64,000 nt of DNA from Ascidiimonas sp046199005 (GTDB lineage Bacteria > Bacteroidota > Bacteroidia > Flavobacteriales > Flavobacteriaceae). Of this stretch, positions 54,729-63,550 are shown in pieces (the stretch's first letter is position 1; each line of letters opens with the position of its first letter). Location: assembly GCA_046199005.1 (NCBI GenBank), contig CP176050.1:558001-622000 (forward strand), read 5' to 3'. The notes beneath the pieces are model-generated. The model worked only from the letters and a program-made list of their open reading frames with translations. It ran no database searches and was not told where the DNA came from. Both the position numbers and the translations under genes were made by a program.

Positions 54729-55775
54729 TTAAATGGAGTTGCGATCAATAAAATGAAAATCATTTTTGATTCTGGCTGGCGAATTATCCAATATGAGTTT
54801 AGCAGAAGTTTCCCCCATTTTTTTAAAATCGGTACTTATCACTGTGATACCTAATAATTCTTTCAGGGGTGTGTCATTGTAAGATATAACCCCTAGTTCG
54901 CGACCGGGGGTATATCCGTGATCACGAATTTGCTTTACCAGACTTACCAGATCATTTTCTTCAATGGTTATATAAACATCATCGGGTTGCAGTTCCATGC
55001 CGTCATAAATTTCGTCTAGTATTTCAAAATCGAAGGAGTGAAGTGCACAGAATTTGCGAAACCCTAAGAGGATCTCTTTCGGGTACGGATATAAGATATG
55101 ATTGGGGTACACCAGAATGAGCTTTTCATATTTGGCCAGTTTATCCAAACCGGAAACCAGCGCCTCATAAATGTCGTTCTCAAAATCCTGATATATCTCA
55201 GAATGGGGATAGTCAAAATATTTTATCTGGCTGTCCAGTAGTATTAATTTTTCTCTTGAGATCTTGCGCAATGCTTTTTTTACATCGTCTGAAGCTCCCA
55301 TATGTTCTTGTGATTCATTTTTAAAATGAGGCATGATCACATAATAATCATAACTCCCCTGATGCTTTTCTAATAGATTTAAAAAAATAGATTCGTCACA
55401 GTGGTAGATATGAAGATCGACTTGTGCATTTGTCCCAAGTGTGTTTACGAAAGAATTGAAAATACGCATTTTGTAAGAACTCAACTTATTGATCAAAAAC
55501 AGCACGTTCAACTTTGCCGAAAGATCTGTTTTTGCTACATAGTATCCTTTTCCCTTTGCCGAGACGATGATCCTTTTTTCTTTTAACTCGTTGTATGCCT
55601 TTTCAACCGTGTCACGAGAAAGATAGTACTCTTCACTAATCTCATTTATAGAAGGGATCTTTTGACCTATGGTAAGATTTCCTTTGGTGATATTCTTAAT
55701 AATAGAATTGGCGATCTGTTTGTATTTGGGTATACGCGAATCGTTATTAATCTCTATATTTACTAAAAGCTCCAC
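54729..55775 (-). CDS. GntR-family regulator with sugar-binding (LacI-type) domain
   Basis: The N-terminal GntR winged helix (IPKYKQIANSIIKNITKGNL and LSRDTVEKAYNELKEKRI) is fused to a periplasmic-binding-protein-like sensor of about 260 residues (LNVLFLINKLSSYKMRIFNS, GVISYNDTPLKELLGITVIS), the layout of Bacteroidota sugar regulators such as AraR/RhaR-type proteins. It lies between susC and the rhamnose operon and probably responds to rhamnose or rhamnulose. The two shared operator-like sites fit control of both directions. The ligand is inferred. Confidence 0.88.
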   Translation of the reverse strand: MELLVNIEINNDSRIPKYKQIANSIIKNITKGNLTIGQKIPSINEISEEYYLSRDTVEKAYNELKEKRIIVSAKGKGYYVAKTDLSAKLNVLFLINKLSSYKMRIFNSFVNTLGTNAQVDLHIYHCDESIFLNLLEKHQGSYDYYVIMPHFKNESQEHMGASDDVKKALRKISREKLILLDSQIKYFDYPHSEIYQDFENDIYEALVSGLDKLAKYEKLILVYPNHILYPYPKEILLGFRKFCALHSFDFEILDEIYDGMELQPDDVYITIEENDLVSLVKQIRDHGYTPGRELGVISYNDTPLKELLGITVISTDFKKMGETSAKLILDNSPARIKNDFHFIDRNSI

Positions 55776-55911
55776 TATATGTACGGTTTGAAGAGGGTTT
55801 TTAAAGGATTATCCGAAATTTAATAAAATTGCGAATTCTTTAAATTATCTCTACAAATCTATATAATTAAATATCATATTTACAATTACGAAGGTATTAA
55901 ATTGCAAAATA

Positions 55912-55933
55912 GATACAGTATAGTACAGGATGG
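55912..55933 (+). promoter_or_regulatory. Candidate regulator operator upstream of the rhamnose operon
   Basis: Read toward the operon it is GATACAGTATAGTACAGGAT plus GG, matching the susC-side site at 54556-54577. It is 66 bp before the first start codon. TATATTTTCG at 55951 may be a Bacteroidota -7-like box, but this is weak. Confidence 0.7.
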
Positions 55934-55998
55934 CGAACTACCTAAGGTGCTATATTTTCGTAGTATGACCCGGTTTCCGGCGAAAGAAATTGATAATT

Positions 55999-58104
55999 AT
56001 GACAACACTCAAGAAAGATTATAAATATGTAAATTACTTATGGGACGATAGCAAAGCAGCTGCGCTGGAAGGAGATGAAGTTGCCCTTTTCTTGTACCGT
56101 TCTAATATTTTAGGACAGGATCTGCGCATTACCAATTATGGAGGAGGAAATACCAGCTGTAAAACGATTGAAAAAGATCCGTTAACCCATGAAGATTGCG
56201 AAGTAATGTGGGTCAAAGGCTCCGGAGGGGATATTGGCACACTCACCCGAAGTGGGATTGCCGGCCTTTACACCGAGCGGTTACGAAACCTGAAAAAAGT
56301 TTATCGTGGTATTGAACATGAAGATGAGATGGTCGCACTGTTTAATCATTGTATTTATGATCTCGATAGCAAGACTCCTTCGATTGATACTCCCTTGCAC
56401 GGCTTATTGCCTTTCAGACATATAGATCACTTACATCCCGATGCGCTCATAGCGGTGGCAGCGGCAAAAGATAGCCAGGCAATAACACATGAGATCTGGG
56501 GGGATACCATGGGATGGGTTCCCTGGCAGCGACCCGGTTTTGATCTGGGGCTTCAGTTAGAAAAATGCCTTGAAGAAAATCCCGGAATTCGTGGAATCGT
56601 ACTAGGAAGTCACGGACTTTTTACCTGGGGTGACACGTCTTATGAATGTTACCTGAACAGCCTGAAAGTTATAGAAATGGCTTCCGAATACATAGAAAAA
56701 CAAATAGAAGAGAACGGAAATGTTTTTGGAGGAGAGAAGGTAAAATCGCTTGCTAAAGACCAAAGACTCGAAAAGGCAGCGGCATTAGCTCCGTTATTAA
56801 GAGGCTTATGTTCGGCAGCGCAAACAATGATCGGTCACTTTACCGATGATGAAAAGGTACTTCAATTTGTCAATAGCCATGATCTTGAAAGGCTCGCTCC
56901 TATGGGAACTTCCTGTCCTGATCACTTTCTGCGTACCAAAATTCAACCGTTGATACTTCCGTTAGAAACCACTGCGGATATCAACCATACAGAAGACATT
57001 TTGAAAGCTTTGCAACCTGCTTTTGAGAACTATCGAAAGGAATATGCAGCATATTACGAAAACTGTAAGCATCCCAATAGTCCGCCTATGAGGGATTCTA
57101 ATCCGGTAGTACTTTTGTATCCCGGAGTAGGCATGTTCACTTTTGCAAAAAATAAACAAACGGCTCGGGTGGCCGCAGAATTTTATATCAATGCTATCAA
57201 TGTAATGAGAGGTGCAGAAGCTATTTCTGAATACACTTCGCTCTCCAGGCAGGAAGCCTTTAATATTGAATATTGGTTGTTAGAAGAAGCAAAATTGCAG
57301 CGAATGCCCGCCGAAAAACCATTGTCCCGAAGAATTGCTTTGGTGACAGGTGCCGCTGGTGGAATAGGAAAAGCGATTGCCGACAAACTCGTGGCACAAG
57401 GCGCGACGGTGGTACTTACCGATCTGAACGAAGAACCCCTACAGGATGCCTTAAGATCTTTTAAGGCAGATGAGGCCGTAACCTCGGTATGCAACGTAGG
57501 AGATGAAAGCTCGGTTGAAGCAGCTTATAAAAAAGCGTGTTTGAGTTTTGGAGGTGTAGACCTCATTGTACATTCAGCAGGAATTGCGATCTCCAAATCT
57601 CTGGAAAGCACTACGCTTGATGACTGGAAATTGCTTCAGGATGTGTTGGTAAAGGGTCAGTTTTTAATAGCGAAGCATGGAGTTGCCATTATGAAAAAAC
57701 AAGGTCTGGGAGGTGATATCATAAATATCGCCAGTAAGAACGGACTCGTATCGGGCCCTAATAATGTAGGGTACGGAACCGCCAAAGCTGCACAACAACA
57801 CATGACTCGATTGCTAGCTGCCGAACTGGGAGCGGTAAAGGTACGTGTGAATACAGTAAACCCTGATGGTGTGATCGTAGGGAGTAAAATATGGGAAGGT
57901 GAATGGGCAGAAGGAAGAGCAAAAGCTTACGGGATAAGTGTCGAAGAACTTCCACAACATTATGCCAAACGCAACCTCTTAAATGAAATTATTCTACCGG
58001 AAGATATTGCCAACGCTGTTTTTGCTTTGGCGGCTATACTAGACAAAAGTACAGGCAATACCATCAACGTAGATGGTGGAATGCCGGCAGCTTTCGTTAG
58101 ATAA
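55999..58104 (+). CDS. Bifunctional rhamnulose-1-phosphate aldolase / lactaldehyde dehydrogenase
   Basis: I use the ATG at 55999 rather than the TTG at 55990. The 701-residue protein joins a class II aldolase domain (about 1-400) to a short-chain dehydrogenase (about 440-701). The aldolase half has TNYGGGNTSCKT, IDTPLHGLLPF and VLGSHGLFTWG, with zinc His residues; the dehydrogenase half has LVTGAAGGIGKAIAD (NAD site), HSAGIA and YGTAKAA, where Tyr and Lys are catalytic. This fusion is the Bacteroidota and proteobacterial RhaEW type. It splits L-rhamnulose-1-phosphate into dihydroxyacetone phosphate and L-lactaldehyde and oxidises the latter to L-lactate. First gene of the operon. Confidence 0.92.
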   Translation: MTTLKKDYKYVNYLWDDSKAAALEGDEVALFLYRSNILGQDLRITNYGGGNTSCKTIEKDPLTHEDCEVMWVKGSGGDIGTLTRSGIAGLYTERLRNLKKVYRGIEHEDEMVALFNHCIYDLDSKTPSIDTPLHGLLPFRHIDHLHPDALIAVAAAKDSQAITHEIWGDTMGWVPWQRPGFDLGLQLEKCLEENPGIRGIVLGSHGLFTWGDTSYECYLNSLKVIEMASEYIEKQIEENGNVFGGEKVKSLAKDQRLEKAAALAPLLRGLCSAAQTMIGHFTDDEKVLQFVNSHDLERLAPMGTSCPDHFLRTKIQPLILPLETTADINHTEDILKALQPAFENYRKEYAAYYENCKHPNSPPMRDSNPVVLLYPGVGMFTFAKNKQTARVAAEFYINAINVMRGAEAISEYTSLSRQEAFNIEYWLLEEAKLQRMPAEKPLSRRIALVTGAAGGIGKAIADKLVAQGATVVLTDLNEEPLQDALRSFKADEAVTSVCNVGDESSVEAAYKKACLSFGGVDLIVHSAGIAISKSLESTTLDDWKLLQDVLVKGQFLIAKHGVAIMKKQGLGGDIINIASKNGLVSGPNNVGYGTAKAAQQHMTRLLAAELGAVKVRVNTVNPDGVIVGSKIWEGEWAEGRAKAYGISVEELPQHYAKRNLLNEIILPEDIANAVFALAAILDKSTGNTINVDGGMPAAFVR

Positions 58105-58116
58105 ACAAACTACTTG

Positions 58117-59397
58117 ATGAAATTAGACAAACAGCAAATAAGCGATCTTAATACTCAGGAACTAAAATCCCAATCAAGTACATATCAGTTTTTAGCCGAT
58201 AGGTTAGAGACAGCAGGGAAAGATGTGGCGTCGATCGTTCAAAAAATTCAGGATTTTCAGGTCGCAATTCCCAGCTGGGCGCTGGGGCAGGGCGGTACCC
58301 GGTTTGGAAGGTTTTCTATAGGGGGCGAACCTACTACCCTGGAGCAAAAGCTGGATGACATCGGACTCTTGCACAAACTTACTCATACTGCAGGTGCGGT
58401 TTCATTACATATTCCCTGGGATACACCACATGATTATGAGGCGGTAAAAGAACATGCAAACCTACACGGAATATTGTTTGACGCAGTCAATTCAAATACA
58501 TTTCAAGATCAGCCAGACAGTCTACATTCTTATAAATACGGATCATTATCCAGCGTAAACAAGGAAGCAAGGCAGCAGGCGATCGAGCATACGAATGAGG
58601 TAATACAAATAGGCAATAGGCTAGGCTCAAAAAGCCTGACGGTTTGGCTGGCAGATGGTTCAAATTTTCCGGGGCAACACAATTTCCAGGATGCATTGCA
58701 TCATACCAAAGAAAGTTTACAGGAGATCTATAAGGAGATGCCTAAAGATTTTAGTATGTTCATCGAGTACAAGCCGTACGAACCTAATTTCTACAGTACC
58801 GTAATTCAGGATTGGGGTACTTCTCTGTTTCTGGCCGAATCCTGTGGAGATCGTGCGTACACCCTTGTAGATCTGGGACATCATTTACCTAATACCAATA
58901 TCGAACAGATAGTGGCGACCTTGCTTTATCGAGGTAGATTGGGAGGTTTTCATTTTAACGACAGCAAGTATGGTGACGATGATCTTACGGTGGGCTCTGT
59001 AAAACCTTATGCCTTGTTTTTGATATTTAATGAGTTGGTCTATGGGATGGAAAATAACAGCAAAAATCCTTCACTTTCCTGGATGATCGATGCCAGCCAT
59101 AACACCAAAGATCCTTTAGAAGACTTGCTTCAATCCTTAGAGGCGATACAGGTAGCCTATGCACAGGCATTATTGATAGATCATGACACCTTAAAACAGG
59201 CACAACAAGAAAATGATGTGGTGAAGTGTCAACAACTTTTACAAGACGCTTATCGCACAGATGTTCGTCCGCTTATACAACAGGCAGCATTAAAAGCGAA
59301 TGCGGCTATCGACCCACTAGGTGTTTACCGAAAGCTGAACATACGAAAACAGCTTATAAAAGAAAGGGGAGAGGCAACTAAAGCAACCGGACTTTAA
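58117..59397 (+). CDS. L-rhamnose isomerase
   Basis: I choose the ATG at 58117, 3 bp after a TTG at 58114. The 426-residue enzyme is of the xylose-isomerase-like TIM-barrel superfamily, RhaI type, with AGAVSLHIPWDTPHDY, FIEYKPYEPNF, LVDLGHHLPNTN and GGFHFNDSKYGDDDL, which carry metal-binding Glu/Asp/His. It converts L-rhamnose to L-rhamnulose. It follows the aldolase gene by 12 bp. Confidence 0.88.
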   Translation: MKLDKQQISDLNTQELKSQSSTYQFLADRLETAGKDVASIVQKIQDFQVAIPSWALGQGGTRFGRFSIGGEPTTLEQKLDDIGLLHKLTHTAGAVSLHIPWDTPHDYEAVKEHANLHGILFDAVNSNTFQDQPDSLHSYKYGSLSSVNKEARQQAIEHTNEVIQIGNRLGSKSLTVWLADGSNFPGQHNFQDALHHTKESLQEIYKEMPKDFSMFIEYKPYEPNFYSTVIQDWGTSLFLAESCGDRAYTLVDLGHHLPNTNIEQIVATLLYRGRLGGFHFNDSKYGDDDLTVGSVKPYALFLIFNELVYGMENNSKNPSLSWMIDASHNTKDPLEDLLQSLEAIQVAYAQALLIDHDTLKQAQQENDVVKCQQLLQDAYRTDVRPLIQQAALKANAAIDPLGVYRKLNIRKQLIKERGEATKATGL

Positions 59398-59407
59398 AAA
59401 AAAGTGT

Positions 59408-60790
59408 ATGTCAGGAATTCCCGTAACTGCCATTTTCGATATCGGAAAAACAAATAAAAAATTCTTTTTGTTTGATAAAGATCTGAAGGAAGTGCATCGG
59501 GAATATATCTCTTTTCATGAGATAAAAGATGAAGATGGTTTTCCAACGGAAAATCTTTCTGCCTTACTTACCTGGATCCATCAGGTACTCAAACGCATTT
59601 TTGAAAATAAAGAGTTTGAGATCAAAACGCTCAATTTTTCTACGTATGGTGCAAGTCTTGTTCATCTCGGCAAAGACGGCTCAGTACTTACGCCTCTTTA
59701 CAACTATCTTAAACCTATGCCGCAAGACATCCTGCAGAAATTTGCAGAACTTCATGGAGACCCACAAAAGATCGCTTCCGATACCGCGTCTCCGCCCGAT
59801 GGCTTTCTCAATGCCGGCATGCAGTTGTTTTGGTTGAAATACAAGAAACCTGAAATATTTACCAATTTGGAATGCAGTCTTCACTTTCCACAATATTTAT
59901 CGTATGTATTCACAGGAAAACCCATAAGTGAGTACACCAGTATTGGTTGCCATACTTCGCTGTGGGATTATTCAAAAAAACACTATCACCCATGGGTTAT
60001 TAAAGAAGGACTCGATAAATTTCTCGCGCCCATTGTTCCTTCCTCTACCACTTTTGATACTGTTTTCAATGAGTACAAGATCAAGGTAGGCACTGGAATT
60101 CACGATAGCTCTGCAGCGCTTATTCCGTATATTCTGGCCAATAAAAAACCGTTTTTATTGGTCTCTACCGGTACCTGGAGTGTTTCTTTAAATCCGTTTT
60201 GTGTAGACTTTGATTCGGATAAGCAACAAGATAATGACCATCTGAATTATATGCAGCCGGACGGAAAAGCGGTAAGGGCGACCCGATTCTTTATGGGAAA
60301 AGAATATCAGGTACAAACGGAGTTACTTACACAATATTTTAAAGTAGCAGCCAACTACCATAAGACAATTGCTTTCGACCCTTGTATCTATCATAAAATA
60401 CAGCAATTGAATGCCCCTGTTTTTCACTTTTCAAACATCCTTATCAACCGGAAGCAACCCGAAAAAACCAATTTAGGTACATTTTCAAGTTTTGAAGAGG
60501 CGTATCACTGTTTGTTGCTGGAATTGGTAAAATTACAAACAGAAGTCATTGAAGCGGCTATCGGAAATACACCCATCAAAAAAATTTTCATCGATGGCGG
60601 ATTTACAGACAATGATATTTTTGTGAAACTAATAGCACATCATTTTAGTGACTATAAAGTAAGAACAACCACTTCATCTCTGGGTTCAGCTTTAGGTGCT
60701 GCCATGGTGGTAAATGAAAAACCCAAAGGGAAAAAATTGCTTCGCAAGCATTATCAAATGAAAAAAATGATCTCAAAACTTCCCGAGTAA
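59408..60790 (+). CDS. FGGY-family carbohydrate kinase (L-rhamnulokinase)
   Basis: This 460-residue FGGY kinase has the N-terminal VTAIFDIGKTNKKFFLFD phosphate-binding loop, a central GIHDSSAALIPYI with the catalytic Asp, LLVSTGTWSV and a C-terminal FIDGGFTDNDIFV adenosine-site region. The operon context indicates L-rhamnulose as the substrate, giving L-rhamnulose-1-phosphate. The kinase follows the isomerase by 10 bp. Confidence 0.9.
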   Translation: MSGIPVTAIFDIGKTNKKFFLFDKDLKEVHREYISFHEIKDEDGFPTENLSALLTWIHQVLKRIFENKEFEIKTLNFSTYGASLVHLGKDGSVLTPLYNYLKPMPQDILQKFAELHGDPQKIASDTASPPDGFLNAGMQLFWLKYKKPEIFTNLECSLHFPQYLSYVFTGKPISEYTSIGCHTSLWDYSKKHYHPWVIKEGLDKFLAPIVPSSTTFDTVFNEYKIKVGTGIHDSSAALIPYILANKKPFLLVSTGTWSVSLNPFCVDFDSDKQQDNDHLNYMQPDGKAVRATRFFMGKEYQVQTELLTQYFKVAANYHKTIAFDPCIYHKIQQLNAPVFHFSNILINRKQPEKTNLGTFSSFEEAYHCLLLELVKLQTEVIEAAIGNTPIKKIFIDGGFTDNDIFVKLIAHHFSDYKVRTTTSSLGSALGAAMVVNEKPKGKKLLRKHYQMKKMISKLPE

Positions 60791-60799
60791 CTACTGCCT

Positions 60800-61957
60800 A
60801 TGAAGCTAGCATATGATACCAGATTTCCGTCGATTGAAGACCTCAGGCAAAGAGCTAAAAGGCGTATGCCAAAATTCGCCTTTGAATATTTGGACGGGGG
60901 TTGTAATGAAGATGTGAATCTCTATAAAAACACAGCAGAAATAAGGGACATCGAATTGATGCCCTATTACTTGCGGAACTATCATCCCGCAAAGCTCAAA
61001 ACCAAACTATTTGGTCATGAATACGACGCGCCTTTCGGGATAGCACCTGTGGGCTTACAGGGACTCATGTGGCCAAAAGCGCCGGAAATCCTTGCAAAAG
61101 CGGCGATGGACCATAACATCCCTTTTATTTTAAGTACGGTTACCACGGCATCTATTGAAAAAATAGGCGAAATTACACAAGGCAAAGCGTGGTTTCAGTT
61201 ATACCATCCTGCGGAAGACCGATTACGAGACGATATCTTACAACGTGCAGAAGCTTCCGGGTATGAAGTACTGGTATTGTTATGCGATGTGCCTGTGTTT
61301 GGATACCGGCCAAGAGATATCCGCAATGGTCTTGCCATGCCTCCAAAAATGTCACTGAATAATTTCCTTCAAATATTAAAACGTCCCCGATGGGCAATTG
61401 AAACCCTCAGACACGGGCAACCCGAATTTGAAACCTTAAAGCCTTACATTCCTAAAAATCTAGACCTGAAACAACTGGGGCTTTTTATGAATCAGACATT
61501 CAACGGCAGGCTCAACGAAGATAAGATAGCCGCAATTCGGGAACGATGGAAGGGAAAGATCGTTCTCAAGGGAGTTGCCAGTGAAGAAGATGCCGCCATG
61601 GCAGTGCGCCTGGGTCTCGATGGTATCATTGTTTCTAATCACGGAGGCCGGCAATTGGATGCAGGGCCGTCCAGCATAAAACCACTTTCTGTAATCGCCC
61701 CCAAGTATGGTGAAAAAATTACCGTAATGATGGATAGCGGTATCAGATCCGGACCCGATGTTGCAAGAACATTAGCCAAAGGAGCTGCATTTACCTTTTT
61801 GGGAAGATCTTTTATGTACGGTGTAGGTGCGCTGGGAGCAAAGGGAGGTGATCATACGATCTCTATTTTAAAAGTACAACTGCAACAAGTAATGGAGCAG
61901 TTGTGTTGTGAAAATACCTCACATCTCAAAAATCATTTGATCGATCAAAAGGAATAG
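60800..61957 (+). CDS. FMN-dependent alpha-hydroxy-acid dehydrogenase (L-lactate dehydrogenase type)
   Basis: The 385-residue protein has the FMN-dependent lactate dehydrogenase pattern: AFEYLDGGCNEDVN, PFGIAPVGLQGLMWP, KAWFQLYHP, then a VLKGVASEEDA and IIVSNHGGRQLDAGPS region with the catalytic His and Arg, and a MMDSGIRSGPDVA phosphate-binding strand. It oxidises L-lactate to pyruvate. In this operon it would finish the route from L-lactaldehyde to central metabolism. It lies 9 bp after the kinase gene. Confidence 0.9.
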   Translation: MKLAYDTRFPSIEDLRQRAKRRMPKFAFEYLDGGCNEDVNLYKNTAEIRDIELMPYYLRNYHPAKLKTKLFGHEYDAPFGIAPVGLQGLMWPKAPEILAKAAMDHNIPFILSTVTTASIEKIGEITQGKAWFQLYHPAEDRLRDDILQRAEASGYEVLVLLCDVPVFGYRPRDIRNGLAMPPKMSLNNFLQILKRPRWAIETLRHGQPEFETLKPYIPKNLDLKQLGLFMNQTFNGRLNEDKIAAIRERWKGKIVLKGVASEEDAAMAVRLGLDGIIVSNHGGRQLDAGPSSIKPLSVIAPKYGEKITVMMDSGIRSGPDVARTLAKGAAFTFLGRSFMYGVGALGAKGGDHTISILKVQLQQVMEQLCCENTSHLKNHLIDQKE

Positions 61958-62017
61958 TGCACAGATCCAGTAGATACTTTAAGACATATCCGATTACCTA
62001 ACCAAAACAACACCAGA

Positions 62018-63418
62018 ATGAGTCAGTTTAATATCGAAGAAGAAATTGAAGAAATTGCCGGCGGTGAATTTGAAAGAACGCCTGTTCCATCATCGGCATG
62101 GAAAGGCTGGAAAAGTTTTCTGGGAATGTATGCCGGCGAACATGCAGCTGGTACCGAGTTTATGATCGGCCCCTTGTTTTTGACGGCGGGTGTAAGTGCT
62201 TTTGATCTTATTGTGGGTTTGTTGATAGGGAATCTTTTAGCGGTCTTAAGCTGGAGATACCTCACTGCAGAAATTGCCGTTAAACACAGACTCACACTTT
62301 ATTATCATCTGGAAAAAATCTGTGGAAAAAATCTGGTTACTGGCTATAATCTGGCCAATGGAATTCTGTTTTGTTTTCTCGCCGGGGCAATGATCACCGT
62401 TTCTGCAACTGCCGTGGGGGTGCCATTGGATATTGAGATGCCTAAACTCACCGATACCATGCCAAACGGGACTACCTGGATCATCGTGGTTTTAATCATT
62501 GGAGCGGTCATTTCCATCATTGCGGGAAGCGGCTACAATACTGTATCCAAAGCCGCCAATTGGATGTCTCCGGTGATCGTGATCGCTTTTATCGCCTGCG
62601 GAGTCGTTGCCTTGGGTCAGTTAGAAGTTAAAAGCTTTGCTGATTTCTGGAATATCTGGGGTGAAGGCGGAGAGCCTTTTCCCGGCCAGACCAAATATAC
62701 CTTCTGGCATGTGGTCATGTGGTCGTGGTTCTGTAATGCGGCAATGCACATTGGGATGTCTGACCTTTCGGTATTTCGTTTTGCGAAGAAGGCGGCTTCC
62801 GGATGGACCACTGCTGCCGGAATGTATGTAGGTCATTACATGGCATGGATCGCAGCTGCTTTGCTCTACGCGGTATATCTGAAGTCACCGGAAGCACAGG
62901 CATTTCTCAACGCAGGTGATGCCCCTCCGGTAGCTCCCGGTCCGTTAGCACACAATGCCATCGGTTTTTTCGGGATCATAGCCGTCGTACTTGCAGGATG
63001 GACCACCGCCAACCCGACCATCTATCGTGCCGGACTCGCTTTTCAGGCGATTATTCCAAAAGTATCTACCTTTTGGGTTACGATCATTGCCGGAAGTCTG
63101 GCGACCATTGCAGGGATTTTTCCCGCCTTTGCCATGAAATTGCTAGGCTTTGTAGCGCTTTACGGATTTATTCTGGCACCCTTCGGAGCTATTATAGTAT
63201 TTGAGCACTTTTTTGCAGATCGCGTAGGAATCCCAAAATTCGCAGCGGAGAAAAAGGGCTCCAAATTTAATTATAATGTATTGCTAGCCTGGGGAATAAG
63301 CTTTGGTGTATTCTACACATTATCCCTACAATTTGATATTTTCCTTTCATTTTTAACGCTTCCGGCATTTTTGAGTTGCGGAGTGTTGTTTTTGGTACTT
63401 AGTAAAAAAGCGACTTAA
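62018..63418 (+). CDS. NCS1-like membrane transporter, probable rhamnose/product importer
   Basis: This 466-residue protein has about twelve hydrophobic segments and resembles purine-cytosine permeases (NCS1): GEHAAGTEFMIGPLFLTAGV near helix 1, AGSGYNTVSKAANWMSPVIV in the middle and an FWVTIIAGSLATIAG region. The substrate cannot be assigned by family, and NCS1 proteins usually carry nucleobases. Its place as the last gene of the rhamnose operon argues for L-rhamnose, or for lactate exchange. It is preceded by a 60-bp gap. Confidence 0.78.
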   Translation: MSQFNIEEEIEEIAGGEFERTPVPSSAWKGWKSFLGMYAGEHAAGTEFMIGPLFLTAGVSAFDLIVGLLIGNLLAVLSWRYLTAEIAVKHRLTLYYHLEKICGKNLVTGYNLANGILFCFLAGAMITVSATAVGVPLDIEMPKLTDTMPNGTTWIIVVLIIGAVISIIAGSGYNTVSKAANWMSPVIVIAFIACGVVALGQLEVKSFADFWNIWGEGGEPFPGQTKYTFWHVVMWSWFCNAAMHIGMSDLSVFRFAKKAASGWTTAAGMYVGHYMAWIAAALLYAVYLKSPEAQAFLNAGDAPPVAPGPLAHNAIGFFGIIAVVLAGWTTANPTIYRAGLAFQAIIPKVSTFWVTIIAGSLATIAGIFPAFAMKLLGFVALYGFILAPFGAIIVFEHFFADRVGIPKFAAEKKGSKFNYNVLLAWGISFGVFYTLSLQFDIFLSFLTLPAFLSCGVLFLVLSKKAT

Positions 63419-63461
63419 GCGAGGATTTTAACAAGCTTTATTATAGTATTAAACGATATTG

Positions 63462-63481
63462 GAACCTCAGTAGAGGGGTTC
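63462..63481 (+). terminator. Weak hairpin after the rhamnose operon
   Basis: GAACCTC pairs with GGGGTTC (one G-U pair) around AGTAGA. It lies 44 bp after the transporter stop. No U tract follows, so it may be only a 3'-end stabilising stem. Confidence 0.35.
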
Positions 63482-63550
63482 TGGTGCATTCTGGGAGTGT
63501 TTTCGGTGTTAAATTTTGTTTTTTATTGGTTTTTAAACGATAACTATAAA

